Program-made: the position numbers and the translations under genes
In this document: one piece after another, positions 1-7,201 of the stretch
How the letters are laid out: the number at the start of each line of letters is the position of its first letter
How positions within the stretch are numbered: the stretch's first letter is position 1
NCBI RefSeq assembly: GCF_002272745.1
Contig: NZ_NPBD01000014.1
Span: 31,960-95,959, forward strand
Direction: 5' to 3'
From: Terribacillus saccharophilus
GTDB lineage: Bacteria; Bacillota; Bacilli; Bacillales; Amphibacillaceae
Length of the DNA stretch: 64,000 bases
Notes under the pieces: generated by a model
What the model saw: only the letters and a program-made list of their open reading frames with translations
The model's database searches: none
What the model was told of the DNA's origin: nothing

Positions 1-306
1 CTTGCACATGCGCCTGTGCTTGATTATGAAATTGACCAAGCGGAACCTGAAGTTCTCGTGACTCTGGGGAGAATAGGCTGGGAACGGATAACTGGTTCGA
101 AGGAGAAAATTACGGAAGTTGCTGGAAAGCTGATAGAACAGCCGATTCAGCAATTGAAAAGCTTAGAGGAGGATTCTTTCATCCTTTCCGAGAAGGTATA
201 TCGCATCTTCCCGACTTACCATCCAGCCTCCGTTTTTTATAATCCGGGCCTGCGGCCGGTAATCGAAGAGCATGCCTATAAGATTCGCGAACTTCTGAAC
301 AGATAA
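1..306 (+). CDS. Uracil-DNA glycosylase family protein, C-terminal part
   Basis: The reading frame is open from base 1 and stops at 306, so only the last ~101 residues are present and the start lies outside the window. The piece contains LVTLGRIGWERITG followed by FPTYHPASVFYNPGLRP, matching the strand-helix and the HPAS-type DNA-intercalation loop near the end of family 4/5-type uracil-DNA glycosylases, which excise uracil from DNA as the first step of base excision repair. The catalytic N-terminal motif is missing from view, so family assignment rests on the C-terminal loop alone. A VOC-protein gene follows after 13 bases and may be cotranscribed. Confidence 0.72.
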   Translation, partial: LAHAPVLDYEIDQAEPEVLVTLGRIGWERITGSKEKITEVAGKLIEQPIQQLKSLEEDSFILSEKVYRIFPTYHPASVFYNPGLRPVIEEHAYKIRELLNR

Positions 307-319
307 GGAGAGAGATGTA

Positions 320-679
320 ATGGACAAGGTCAACGGTAAAGTAATCGGATTTGAATTGAACAGCCAAGATCCGGACAAGGCAGCGAGCTTCTATGCTAAT
401 GTGTTCGGCTGGAAGGTCGGTGCTCCGAATTGGGGTTATCATGAGGTAGAAACAGCCGGAGAAATTGATGGCGGAATCAGTAAAGGACCGCATGATTTTC
501 CACATGGGACAAGAATTCAGATAGAGGTGGAAGACATGGATAAAGCAATTCAAGCTGCCAAAGAAGAAGGGGCAGTAGTTGTCCGTGAAAAGATGGATTT
601 TGGTTCTTTCTATCTCGCTTATTTAATTGACCCAGTCGGAATCGGAATTGGACTGGTGCAGTCTAGCTCCAAAGACTAG
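320..679 (+). CDS. VOC family (glyoxalase/bleomycin-resistance fold) protein
   Basis: This 119-residue protein has a single VOC module with two beta-alpha-beta-beta-beta halves: an N-terminal half containing IGFELNSQDPDKAASFYANVFGW and a C-terminal half ending in YLIDPVGIGIGLVQ. Such proteins bind a divalent metal and catalyse isomerisation, epimerisation or dioxygenation, or sequester drugs; the substrate cannot be told from sequence. The ATG follows GGAGAGATGTA. It sits 13 bases after the uracil glycosylase and is closed by a strong bidirectional terminator shared with mreBH. This is one of many uncharacterised Bacillus VOC proteins. Confidence 0.8.
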   Translation: MDKVNGKVIGFELNSQDPDKAASFYANVFGWKVGAPNWGYHEVETAGEIDGGISKGPHDFPHGTRIQIEVEDMDKAIQAAKEEGAVVVREKMDFGSFYLAYLIDPVGIGIGLVQSSSKD

Positions 680-702
680 AAACTGCGGCTTAAGCGATAA
701 AG

Positions 703-734
703 CCTTGCGTGAGGAAAAGGCACCTCACGCAAGG
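703..734. repeat. 12-bp perfect inverted repeat without a T-tract
   Basis: CCTTGCGTGAGG at 703-714 pairs perfectly with CCTCACGCAAGG at 723-734 across an 8-base loop. No run of T follows on either strand, so it is not a canonical intrinsic terminator. It lies just after the VOC gene and 49 bases before a proper terminator. It could be an mRNA 3' stabilising stem or a protein-binding palindrome. Confidence 0.6.
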
Positions 735-782
735 ATCTCACTTACTCCTCCGTTTCTAAGCGGTCTTTTCCACTTTTCTATA

Positions 783-823
783 AAAAAACAGGCGTATCAG
801 CTGACTGATACGCCTGTTTTTTA
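783..823. terminator. Bidirectional terminator between VOC gene and mreBH
   Basis: ACAGGCGTATCAG pairs with CTGATACGCCTGT around a CTGA loop, flanked by A-tract and T-tract, so it can end transcription from both sides. Confidence 0.9.
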
Positions 824-1828
824 TTTTGCTGCTTTTTGCAGTTTAGTAATCATCTGCAAGGCACGACCTGTGCCGATTGCAACGGATTCAAGTGGATTCG
901 GAGCCAAATGAACAGGAACTGAGATCTCAGATGCAAGCCATTGCTGCATTCCTTTTAACAATGCGCCTCCGCCAGTCAAGATGACACCGTGGTCAACGAT
1001 ATCTCCGCTTAGTTCAGGCGGGCAGTCTTCCAACGTCATACGAATTGTTTCGAGAATCTGCTCCAATGATTCCTTAAGAGCTACTTGTACTTCCTTAGAA
1101 GAAATCCCGACAGTCTTCGGTAATCCTGTTACCATATCACGGCCGCGGACATCCATCATCAATTCATCATGGTCAATCAAAGCATAGCCGATTTCCATTT
1201 TAATCTGTTCTGCAGTTCTTTCCCCAATAAGGATATTGTACTGCTTGCGGATATATTGGATGATTTCTTCATCCATTGAATCCCCGCCGATGCGGACAGA
1301 ACGGCAAGAAACAACGCCGCCGAATGAGATAATACCAACTTCACTTGTACCGCCGCCGATATCTACAATAACATTCGCAACTGGTTCATCTACTGGCAGG
1401 TCAGCTCCAATTGCTGCAGCAATTGGTTCTTCAATCAAGTGAACATTTTTAGCACCATACGATTTGACCGCATTATGTATAGCGCGTCTTTCAACGGAAG
1501 TACTTCCAGACGGTGTGCAGACAACGATAGTTGGTTTGCGAAGAGAAGAGCCCATCACTTTGCTTACTTTTTTCAGGATTTCTTTCAATAATTGAGCTGT
1601 TACATCATAGTCAGCGATTACGCCATCTTTTAATGGACGAATAGGTACGATATTCTTAGGAGTTTTACCGACCATTTCTTTCGCTTCTGCTCCTACAGCA
1701 ACCACGTTTTTTGTTTCCATATCAATCGCAACCACAGAAGGTTCATTCAATACGATTCCTTTTTGTTTTGTATACACAAGTATATTTGCAGTGCCAAGGT
1801 CTATTCCGATTTCGGGATTAGAAAACAT
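821..1828 (-). CDS. mreBH: MreB-like rod-shape actin homologue MreBH
   Basis: This 335-residue bacterial actin has the same length as B. subtilis MreBH and starts [19 protein letters not shown]. The nucleotide-binding motifs are all present: phosphate 1 (GIDLGTAN, ~8-15), phosphate 2 ([10 protein letters not shown], ~155), and the adenosine motif ([11 protein letters not shown], ~282). MreBH forms membrane-associated filaments that direct sidewall peptidoglycan synthesis; in B. subtilis it positions the hydrolase LytE. The start ATG at 1828 follows TTGGAGGAAATATA. The gene stands alone and is convergent with the VOC gene. In B. subtilis mreBH is under sigma-I; a C-rich hairpin lies upstream here at 1872-1895, but I cannot show a sigma-I promoter. 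The paralogues MreB and Mbl are the alternative; LGTANILVY and the [13 protein letters not shown] region favour MreBH. Confidence 0.9.
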   Translation of the reverse strand: MFSNPEIGIDLGTANILVYTKQKGIVLNEPSVVAIDMETKNVVAVGAEAKEMVGKTPKNIVPIRPLKDGVIADYDVTAQLLKEILKKVSKVMGSSLRKPTIVVCTPSGSTSVERRAIHNAVKSYGAKNVHLIEEPIAAAIGADLPVDEPVANVIVDIGGGTSEVGIISFGGVVSCRSVRIGGDSMDEEIIQYIRKQYNILIGERTAEQIKMEIGYALIDHDELMMDVRGRDMVTGLPKTVGISSKEVQVALKESLEQILETIRMTLEDCPPELSGDIVDHGVILTGGGALLKGMQQWLASEISVPVHLAPNPLESVAIGTGRALQMITKLQKAAK

Positions 1829-2277
1829 TATATTTCCTCCAATAATGACATATTTCTACTATATTTATTCTCCCCCGTATAAAGCTTTATGGGGGTAGAT
1901 CTGTCAAAGAGCTAAAAAGCCGCTAAAATTCGACATAATTCATTCTATCACCTGGTATAGAGGTGTTAAAGAGATACCTTTATCCTAATTTGGGAGATTA
2001 AACTAATAAGTCTAGGAGAAATGGATTATAAGGAAGGAATGAGAGCAAGTCAATTTACAGATAGATTACAAAAAATGAGGTATTGTTACAAAAACTAGGA
2101 ATAAAAAAAGGTGTCAATCCTAATTTCCATCCAATAAATAGAAGGACATCTGTTTATTGCTAGTTTCATAGCCTATAAAGCGGGTACGATTTCGCATAAG
2201 AACCGACTTTTTGCTAGCGCTGTTCAGGAATGAGATCCTATTGGAAATTATAGGCTGCAATATTACAAGAAAACCCA

Positions 2278-2286
2278 TGCTATGAT
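2278..2286 (+). promoter_or_regulatory. Extended -10 promoter of the CAP-protein gene
   Basis: TGCTATGAT forms an extended -10 element (TGn plus TATGAT). No good -35 is seen. The start point would fall near 2293, about 35 bases before the ATG. Confidence 0.45.
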
Positions 2287-2327
2287 GTTGCTGCATCAAA
2301 AACAGATATCTCGAAAGGAGCAACATC
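2284..2327 (+). promoter_or_regulatory. Inverted repeat flanking the leader and RBS of the CAP-protein gene
   Basis: GATGTTGCT (2284-2292) is the exact reverse complement of AGCAACATC (2319-2327), which overlaps the end of the AAAGGAG ribosome-binding site and abuts the ATG. If transcripts begin upstream of 2284 they would fold the ribosome-binding site away; transcripts from the predicted -10 would lack the left arm. Confidence 0.4.
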
Positions 2328-3170
2328 ATGTTTAAGAAAGTATTAGTAACAACACTATCTACAGCTATCCTAGCAGGTGGCGCTTTGGCAGGAACAGCAA
2401 ATGCAAATGCTGCACCAGCTCAACCAACTAAAGAAGAAGCTCAAGTGCACGTAGCACAAGTAGTGAAAAGCGGATCTTTCTCTTCTATCGAAGATTTGAA
2501 TAAATGGGTGAATGAATATCTATCAGCTTATAACATTCACATTAATACTGATAGCTTGCTAGCGAAGTACAATGTACAGCAGCCAGCTCAACAGGAGAAA
2601 GCACAGACTCAAGCACCTAAGCAAGAGGAAGCGAAAGCACCTGCTTCTAATAAAGAAGAGCAAAAAGCTGCTCCGAAAAAAGAAGAAAAAGCTGATGAGC
2701 AAGCAACTGAACAAAAAGCTCAAGCTCCAGCACAAAAACAAGAAACTGCTTCTGATAACAAGCAAACAGAAGAAAAACAAGCTACTGAAGGCCTAAGTGC
2801 ATTCGAACAGCAAGTAGTGGACTTGACTAACAAAGAGCGTGAAAAAGCTGGTCTTAAAGCTTTGAAAGCTGATACTGAACTAAGCAAAGTAGCTCGTGCG
2901 AAATCCAAAGATATGGCTGACAATGGTTACTTCGATCACAACAGCCCAACTTACGGTTCTCCGTTCGATATGATGAAATCTTTCGGTATTTCTTATAAAA
3001 CTGCAGGTGAAAACATCGCTCAAGGACAAAAGACTCCAGAAGAAGTCGTTAAAGCGTGGATGAACAGCCAAGGTCACCGTGAGAATATCCTTAACCCTGA
3101 TTACACTAATATCGGTGTAGGTTATGTAGAAAACGGTAACTACTGGACACAGCAATTTATTGGTAAATAA
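2328..3170 (+). CDS. Secreted CAP-domain protein, YkwD-like
   Basis: This 280-residue precursor has a Sec signal peptide (MFKKVLVTTLSTAILAGGAL, cleavage probably after ANANA around residue 29), a small N-terminal domain (~33-85), a low-complexity linker rich in K, E, A and Q (~86-155), and a C-terminal CAP/SCP domain (~160-280) with the hallmark GENIA and GHRENILNPDYTNIGVGY motifs. Bacterial CAP proteins of the YkwD/SafA-like group are extracellular or wall-associated; their enzymatic activity is not established. AAAGGAG precedes the ATG by a good distance. The linker is strongly repetitive at DNA level (AAAGC/CAAGC) and is a likely length-variable region. A terminator follows at 3190-3219. 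Confidence 0.88.
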   Translation: MFKKVLVTTLSTAILAGGALAGTANANAAPAQPTKEEAQVHVAQVVKSGSFSSIEDLNKWVNEYLSAYNIHINTDSLLAKYNVQQPAQQEKAQTQAPKQEEAKAPASNKEEQKAAPKKEEKADEQATEQKAQAPAQKQETASDNKQTEEKQATEGLSAFEQQVVDLTNKEREKAGLKALKADTELSKVARAKSKDMADNGYFDHNSPTYGSPFDMMKSFGISYKTAGENIAQGQKTPEEVVKAWMNSQGHRENILNPDYTNIGVGYVENGNYWTQQFIGK

Positions 3171-3188
3171 TTCAGATTATTGTATAAT
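3160..3188 (+). promoter_or_regulatory. Sigma-A promoter overlapping the CAP gene stop and terminator
   Basis: TTGGTA (3160-3165), a 17-base spacer and a consensus TATAAT (3183-3188). The predicted start near 3195 lies inside the left arm of the terminator hairpin, so the promoter serves the DUF1992 gene while the upstream message still terminates. Confidence 0.6.
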
Positions 3189-3189
3189 G

Positions 3190-3222
3190 AAAAGCAACCG
3201 ATTATAATCGGTTGCTTTTCTT
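3190..3222 (+). terminator. Terminator of the CAP-protein gene
   Basis: AAAAGCAACCGAT pairs with ATCGGTTGCTTTT around a 4-base loop, followed by CTTGT. Confidence 0.8.
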
Positions 3223-3241
3223 GTATGTAGGGAGTGATTAT

Positions 3242-3613
3242 ATGGATCTGATTTCGCTGCTTGCAGAAGAACGAATCAAGCAGGCTGAAGCCAATGGAGA
3301 GTTCCGTAACCTTCCAGGAGCAGGAAAACCTTTGGAGCTTGAGGATCTATCCGGTGTACCGGAGGATATGCGGATGAGCTACAAAATTCTCAAGAATGCT
3401 GGGTATATTCCGCCTGAAATGGAGCTTCAAAAAGAGATTGTAGCACTTCGCGATTTACTTCACGTTTGTACGAACGATACTGAGCGGGCGGCTTATCGGA
3501 AGCGGATCAGCGAGAAAGAGATTCAATACGAAGCACTGCTTCAGAAGCTTAAGCAAAGTTCGACAGGCACCCTCAGTCAATATCGAGAACAAATCGAACA
3601 TAAACTAACATAA
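3242..3613 (+). CDS. DUF1992 (DnaJ-C28-type) family protein
   Basis: This 123-residue soluble protein starts MDLISLLAEERIKQAEANGE and contains FRNLPGAGKPLELED, the signature of the DUF1992/DNAJC28 conserved domain, followed by a basic and acidic helical tail (~60-123) that may form a coiled coil. The molecular function is unknown. I chose the ATG at 3242 because GGGAG lies 8 bases upstream; an in-frame upstream extension exists to 3212 but has no ribosome-binding site. It has its own promoter at 3160-3188 and is followed by a riboswitch belonging to the next gene. Confidence 0.8.
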   Translation: MDLISLLAEERIKQAEANGEFRNLPGAGKPLELEDLSGVPEDMRMSYKILKNAGYIPPEMELQKEIVALRDLLHVCTNDTERAAYRKRISEKEIQYEALLQKLKQSSTGTLSQYREQIEHKLT

Positions 3614-3626
3614 CTAAATAGCATTT

Positions 3627-3784
3627 TCTTATCACGAGAGGTGGAGGGACTGGCCCTTTGAAGCCTCGGCAGCAGGCAGTAATGTACTGTGCCAATTCCA
3701 GCAGACGATAGTCTGGCAGATAAGAGGAGCATTTTACCTTGGATAAGGAGCCTCTTCTGTAAAACAGAAGGGGCTTTTTTTACA
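3627..3784 (+). ncRNA. SAM-I (S-box) riboswitch with terminator
   Basis: The aptamer (~3627-3727) carries the S-box consensus blocks: CTTATCACGAGAGGTGGAGG, GACTGGCCC, GAAGCCTCGGCA and a closing GATAAGAG that pairs with CTTATC to form P1. It is followed by the expression platform: AGCCTCTTCTGT pairs with ACAGAAGGGGCT (3749-3775) and then a T7 run. When S-adenosylmethionine is plentiful P1 forms and the terminator folds, switching off the gene at 3806. The family is known to control sulfur and methionine genes, so the downstream monooxygenase is expected to be a sulfur-scavenging enzyme. Confidence 0.95.
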
Positions 3785-3805
3785 TAATTAGAGGAGTGGA
3801 GAACA

Positions 3806-5170
3806 ATGACAAAACAAATTATTCTGCAAGCATTTGATATGACAGCCGCCAACCATAACGCCCATGGCTTATGGAAGCATCCGGAGAACAGAAGACATCG
3901 GGAATATAAGTCGCTGGATTACTGGATCGAGCTTGCGCACCTTTTAGAAAAAGGAAAGTTTGATGCGGTGTTCTTTGCTGATGTGCTTGGTGTTTATGAC
4001 GTATATGGTGGGGATGAAAAGGCTGCTTTGCGTGACGGAGTGCAAGTACCGCTTAATGATCCATCCTTCGCTATCCCAGCCATGGCAGCGGTGACGAAGC
4101 ATTTGTCCTTCGCTGTCACAGTCAGTACATCTTATGAACAGCCATTTCATAATGCTCGTAAATTTTCGACGCTTGATCACCTGACAAATGGGCGTGTTGC
4201 TTGGAATATCGTTACATCCTATTTACCGAATGCTGCCCAGAATTTTGGGCTGGAGAAGATGGTCAAGCATGATGAGCGTTACAGAATAGCTGATGAATTC
4301 CTGGAGGTTTCTTATAAGCTGCTAGAGGATAGCTGGGAAGAAGATGCTGTTATCTCAGATCCGGAAACAGGGGTTCTAGTGGATCCGGAAAAGGTTCACC
4401 GCATAAAACATAAGGGTACATATTTCTCAGTAGAAGGGCCGCATGTGAGTGAGCCATCTCCGCAGCGTACACCTGTGCTTTACCAAGCAGGTACTTCGGA
4501 AAAAGGCAGGGATTTTGCAGCAAGACATGCTGAATGTGTTTTTGTCGGCGGACCTACACCAGAAAAAATCAACTACTACATCGAGGATATTAAAGCGAGG
4601 GCGGAGGCGTATGGCAGAAGCCGCGAAGAAATTAAGGCGTTTACTTTCCTGTATGTCGTCGTGGCTGAAACAGAGGAGAAAGCTCTCGCAAAATATAATG
4701 AAATCAAGCATTACTGGAGCGCAGATGCTGCCAAGGCCCAATATGGCGGCTCTACTGGTTATAATTTGGCTTCTTATGAAAATGAAGAAGAGCTGTTCAC
4801 GTACAAGCACACAGAACAAGGTCAATCGAGAGCTGCTTATCTGACAAAGGATGCTGCCAAGCCATTTACAGTCAAAGAGATACAGGAAAAATTCAGCCAA
4901 CCTGCTGAAATGGATATCATTACCGGCAGTCCTGAGCAAGTTGCGGACAAAATTGAGGATTTCTTTGTGCGAAGCGGAGTAGATGGCTTCAATCTGACAC
5001 ATTACATTACACCAAAAGATCTGCATGACTTTGTGGAATTTGTTGTACCTATCTTGCAGGAGCGAGGATTATATAAAAAGGATTATGCAGAAGGAACGTT
5101 CAGGGAGAAATTATACGGGCACCCGCATCTAGCTGCGGCACACCCGGCAAAACAAGGAAAGAGGAGCTGA
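3806..5170 (+). CDS. FMN-dependent monooxygenase, NtaA/SnaA/DmoA family
   Basis: This 454-residue bacterial-luciferase-like flavin monooxygenase belongs to the nitrilotriacetate monooxygenase component A group, with N-terminal ILQAFDMTAANHNAHGLW, FDAVFFADVLG (~53) and the FMN-binding WNIVTSYLPNAAQNFG (~133). Members use reduced FMN from a separate reductase to oxidise small sulfur, nitrogen or carboxylate compounds (dimethyl sulfide, dibenzothiophene, S-(2-succino)cysteine, nitrilotriacetate). The upstream SAM-I riboswitch argues for an organosulfur substrate used to supply cysteine or methionine. AGGAGTGGAG precedes the ATG. No reductase gene is adjacent. The gene is monocistronic, ending in a terminator that overlaps its stop codon. 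The exact substrate is unresolved. Confidence 0.88.
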   Translation: MTKQIILQAFDMTAANHNAHGLWKHPENRRHREYKSLDYWIELAHLLEKGKFDAVFFADVLGVYDVYGGDEKAALRDGVQVPLNDPSFAIPAMAAVTKHLSFAVTVSTSYEQPFHNARKFSTLDHLTNGRVAWNIVTSYLPNAAQNFGLEKMVKHDERYRIADEFLEVSYKLLEDSWEEDAVISDPETGVLVDPEKVHRIKHKGTYFSVEGPHVSEPSPQRTPVLYQAGTSEKGRDFAARHAECVFVGGPTPEKINYYIEDIKARAEAYGRSREEIKAFTFLYVVVAETEEKALAKYNEIKHYWSADAAKAQYGGSTGYNLASYENEEELFTYKHTEQGQSRAAYLTKDAAKPFTVKEIQEKFSQPAEMDIITGSPEQVADKIEDFFVRSGVDGFNLTHYITPKDLHDFVEFVVPILQERGLYKKDYAEGTFREKLYGHPHLAAAHPAKQGKRS

Positions 5171-5190
5171 GCGTCAGCTCCTCTTTTCTA
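5157..5190. terminator. Bidirectional terminator at convergent gene ends
   Basis: AAGAGGAGCTGA pairs with TCAGCTCCTCTT around GCG, with T residues on the plus side and A residues on the other; it overlaps the monooxygenase stop codon. Confidence 0.8.
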
Positions 5191-6213
5191 TTCCAGATAA
5201 GTTAGAGTCCCCTTGCCATCTTTAAATGATGCAGTTGCTAGTGCACCATTAATCATTGTGAACTGCGGCGGCATATGCCCGATATCAGCATCAAAGATAA
5301 TAGGCAGGCCAATTTCTTCTGCAAATTCATGTATCATCTGTACGTCATCGTAATCCTCAGATGGCTCACTTCGAGAGGGCCTGCCGAATAGTAAACCACT
5401 TGCTCCTTCAAACCAGCCGTGCTCCTTCAGATGCCACAGGTTCCGATAGGTTTCCGCGGTACACCAATCCAACCATTCCAAGTAGACGATTGTGTCCTCT
5501 TCAAAAGATTCTCGCCACTTTTTAATTGGGGCATACTTCGTTCCGGCTATGGTCGTCAATGTATTCAGACAGCCGCCAATTAAGCGACCAGTAAAGGATA
5601 CAGCTTCACTTGTCGTGGATTTCCATTCCGTATTGCTGTCCAAATCGAAGCCCACAGGATTTTCTAGTTCAAAAAGCGCGTCCCATGAAGATTGATACAT
5701 AGGGGAGGAGTGCTGAACAACGTGATTGCGGGATGGTGCTGATAATATTTTATGCCATTGCTTTGTCGTTTCATCGAGTGCTTCTATATTCAAATCAAAG
5801 AAATTAGTCGCATGGGCAGATGCAATATTCGTCTGGAGTGTATAGCTGCATAGAAGTGTGCTTGAGTCAGAATAACCAATCAGCCATGTTGGCTTGCTCT
5901 TGGATATCTTGTCCCAATCCAGCTTAGGCAATACTTGTACAAGCAGTTCTCCGCCCCATGGCGGCATGATGGCATCAATTGCAGGATCAGTCAGATAAGC
6001 CATCAGCTCGTTTGCTCTAGTTTCAGCGGAGCTGCTTCTAGCTGCTTGCTGTGTCCAGACGGTTTCTCCGATGATTACGTGTGCACAGAGCATTTCCAGC
6101 TGACTTTTAGCTTTATGTATTTTGTAATGCAAAGGAGCAGGAACTCCGCTGGATGGAGCAGTAATTGCGAAGGTGGAGTTAAGAGTTAAGGCGCTTGGAT
6201 AAATGGTCGACAC
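5188..6213 (-). CDS. S66 family LD-carboxypeptidase / MccF-like peptidase
   Basis: This ~341-residue S66 serine peptidase has FAITAPSSGVPAPLH near its N terminus, the nucleophile motif WLIGYSDSSTLL, the glutamate in VYLEWLDWCTAE and the histidine in DADIGHMPPQ, which together make the Ser-Glu-His triad. Relatives either trim tetrapeptides during cell-wall recycling (LdcA) or inactivate microcin C-type nucleotide antibiotics (MccF); sequence alone does not decide. I start it at the GTG at 6213, which has GGAAAGGGTGAT just upstream; an ATG 24 bases earlier overlaps that site. A much longer in-frame extension reaches across the divergent yfkJ start and is unlikely. It shares a short divergent promoter region with yfkJ. 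Confidence 0.85.
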   Translation of the reverse strand: MSTIYPSALTLNSTFAITAPSSGVPAPLHYKIHKAKSQLEMLCAHVIIGETVWTQQAARSSSAETRANELMAYLTDPAIDAIMPPWGGELLVQVLPKLDWDKISKSKPTWLIGYSDSSTLLCSYTLQTNIASAHATNFFDLNIEALDETTKQWHKILSAPSRNHVVQHSSPMYQSSWDALFELENPVGFDLDSNTEWKSTTSEAVSFTGRLIGGCLNTLTTIAGTKYAPIKKWRESFEEDTIVYLEWLDWCTAETYRNLWHLKEHGWFEGASGLLFGRPSRSEPSEDYDDVQMIHEFAEEIGLPIIFDADIGHMPPQFTMINGALATASFKDGKGTLTYLE

Positions 6214-6257
6214 TACTATCACCCTTTCCTTTTCCATATTATAGCATGGACACTGTC

Positions 6258-6283
6258 GTTTGAACCGCTGTTCTATGGGGAAT
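6258..6283 (+). promoter_or_regulatory. Sigma-B-like promoter of yfkJIH
   Basis: GTTTGA (6258-6263), a 14-base spacer and GGGAAT (6278-6283) differ from the sigma-B consensus GTTTAA/GGGTAT by one base in each box. The B. subtilis counterpart operon is a general stress operon. Confidence 0.55.
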
Positions 6284-6337
6284 GGAATACCAGACATTCG
6301 CACATTTTCACATTTATAAAACGAGGGAGTTGAGTGA

Positions 6338-6817
6338 ATGATAAATGTGTTGTTTATTTCTTTGGGCAATATCTGCCGCTCGCCGATGGCTGAGGCGATT
6401 TTCCGCAAACGGATAGAGGAAGCAGGTCTATCTGGACTTGTTACCGTTGACTCAGCTGGTATCGGTCACTGGCATGAAGGAAAGGAAATGCATCCTTCTG
6501 CTCGTGAGCTTCTCGGACAAAAGGGCATTTCAATAATTAACCATCAGGCAAAGCAAATCCAGGCAGAGCACTTGGAAGCATACGATTACATCATTGTGAT
6601 GGATCAGCTTAATTTGCAGGATATATCTGCTATAGCCCCTGCTCATACGTCGCGTTATCAGCTTTTCTCAGATCTTATTTCAGAGCGTGCTGGAGAGGAT
6701 ATCGAGGATCCGTTCTTTACTGATAATTTTGAAGCTGTGCATGAGATGCTCGAGGCTGGGTGTGTGGAATTGTGCGAGACAATAAAACAACAGACACAAT
6801 GGAAGGAGCCGGTTTGA
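6338..6817 (+). CDS. yfkJ: Low-molecular-weight protein tyrosine phosphatase homologue, catalytic Cys replaced by Ser
   Basis: The 159-residue protein aligns over its whole length with LMW-PTPs such as B. subtilis YfkJ. The family P-loop is CLGNICRS; here it reads SLGNICRS (residues 8-15), so the nucleophilic cysteine is serine (codon TCT at 6359-6361), while the P-loop arginine, the second cysteine and the general acid (DPFF, canonical DPYY) are retained. It should bind phosphotyrosine but not hydrolyse it, unless this is a sequence error. The ATG follows CGAGGGAGTTGAGTGA. Its stop overlaps the next start (TGATG), so it is translationally coupled to yfkI. Confidence 0.9.
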   Translation: MINVLFISLGNICRSPMAEAIFRKRIEEAGLSGLVTVDSAGIGHWHEGKEMHPSARELLGQKGISIINHQAKQIQAEHLEAYDYIIVMDQLNLQDISAIAPAHTSRYQLFSDLISERAGEDIEDPFFTDNFEAVHEMLEAGCVELCETIKQQTQWKEPV

Positions 6818-7164
6818 TGAAAAGTAAATTCACGTTAGGTTTAACGATTGGTGCTACAGTCGGCGGCTTGATTTCTTTATGTGATGCACAGACTAGGGAG
6901 CATGTACGCGGCAACTTGATGCGTGCAGGTTCTGAAGCAGTGTTCTACCTTCGCAATCCAGGTGTTTTCGTGAATGATGTTAAAACATCCTACGCTCGAG
7001 TTGCGACCAGTGTATCCACTTCAGCTGATAAAGGCTTGAGAGGGCTGGAGGAAGTCCAGCACGCACTGCAGAAGGTGAGTAAGCTCGACGATCAGATCGA
7101 ACTGCCGGCCGGACAGCGTCCGAAACAATTGGCAAGCGGTGGTAATACAGTAGCAGCCAGATAA
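6817..7164 (+). CDS. yfkI: YtxH-like general stress protein YfkI
   Basis: A 115-residue protein with one N-terminal hydrophobic segment (TLGLTIGATVGGLISL, ~5-20) and a soluble amphipathic tail, the layout of YtxH/YfkI small stress proteins that are probably membrane-anchored. Its biochemical role is unknown. The ATG at 6817 overlaps the yfkJ stop by one base with GGAGCC upstream; the frame's longer N terminus lies inside yfkJ. Identification rests on the conserved yfkJ-yfkI-yfkH order as well as sequence. Confidence 0.75.
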   Translation: MKSKFTLGLTIGATVGGLISLCDAQTREHVRGNLMRAGSEAVFYLRNPGVFVNDVKTSYARVATSVSTSADKGLRGLEEVQHALQKVSKLDDQIELPAGQRPKQLASGGNTVAAR

Positions 7165-7201
7165 AGAAAAGGCGGCTTTAGAGAGAGAAGGAGGAGAAAC
7201 C

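Larger units (their letters stand above)
1829..2327. other. Intergenic region between divergent mreBH and CAP-protein gene
   Basis: 499 bases without a convincing gene. It holds a C-rich palindromic hairpin at 1872-1895 (CCCCC ... ATAAAGCTTTAT ... GGGGG) on the mreBH side, and an extended -10 promoter plus an inverted repeat next to the downstream gene. A 69-codon open frame on the minus strand (2120-2329) has no ribosome-binding site and looks spurious. Confidence 0.6.

Noticed and set aside
2120..2329. 69-codon minus-strand frame in the CAP-gene promoter region
   Set aside because: No ribosome-binding site, composition unlike a protein, and it covers the promoter and start of a real gene.
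2559..2796. Long frames on both strands inside the CAP-protein linker
   Set aside because: They are by-products of the repetitive K/E/A/Q coding linker; residues are monotonous (F/L/S or K/L runs).
6214..6408. 65-codon N-terminal extension of the S66 peptidase
   Set aside because: It runs into the divergent yfkJ gene and has no ribosome-binding site; the GTG at 6213 is well placed.
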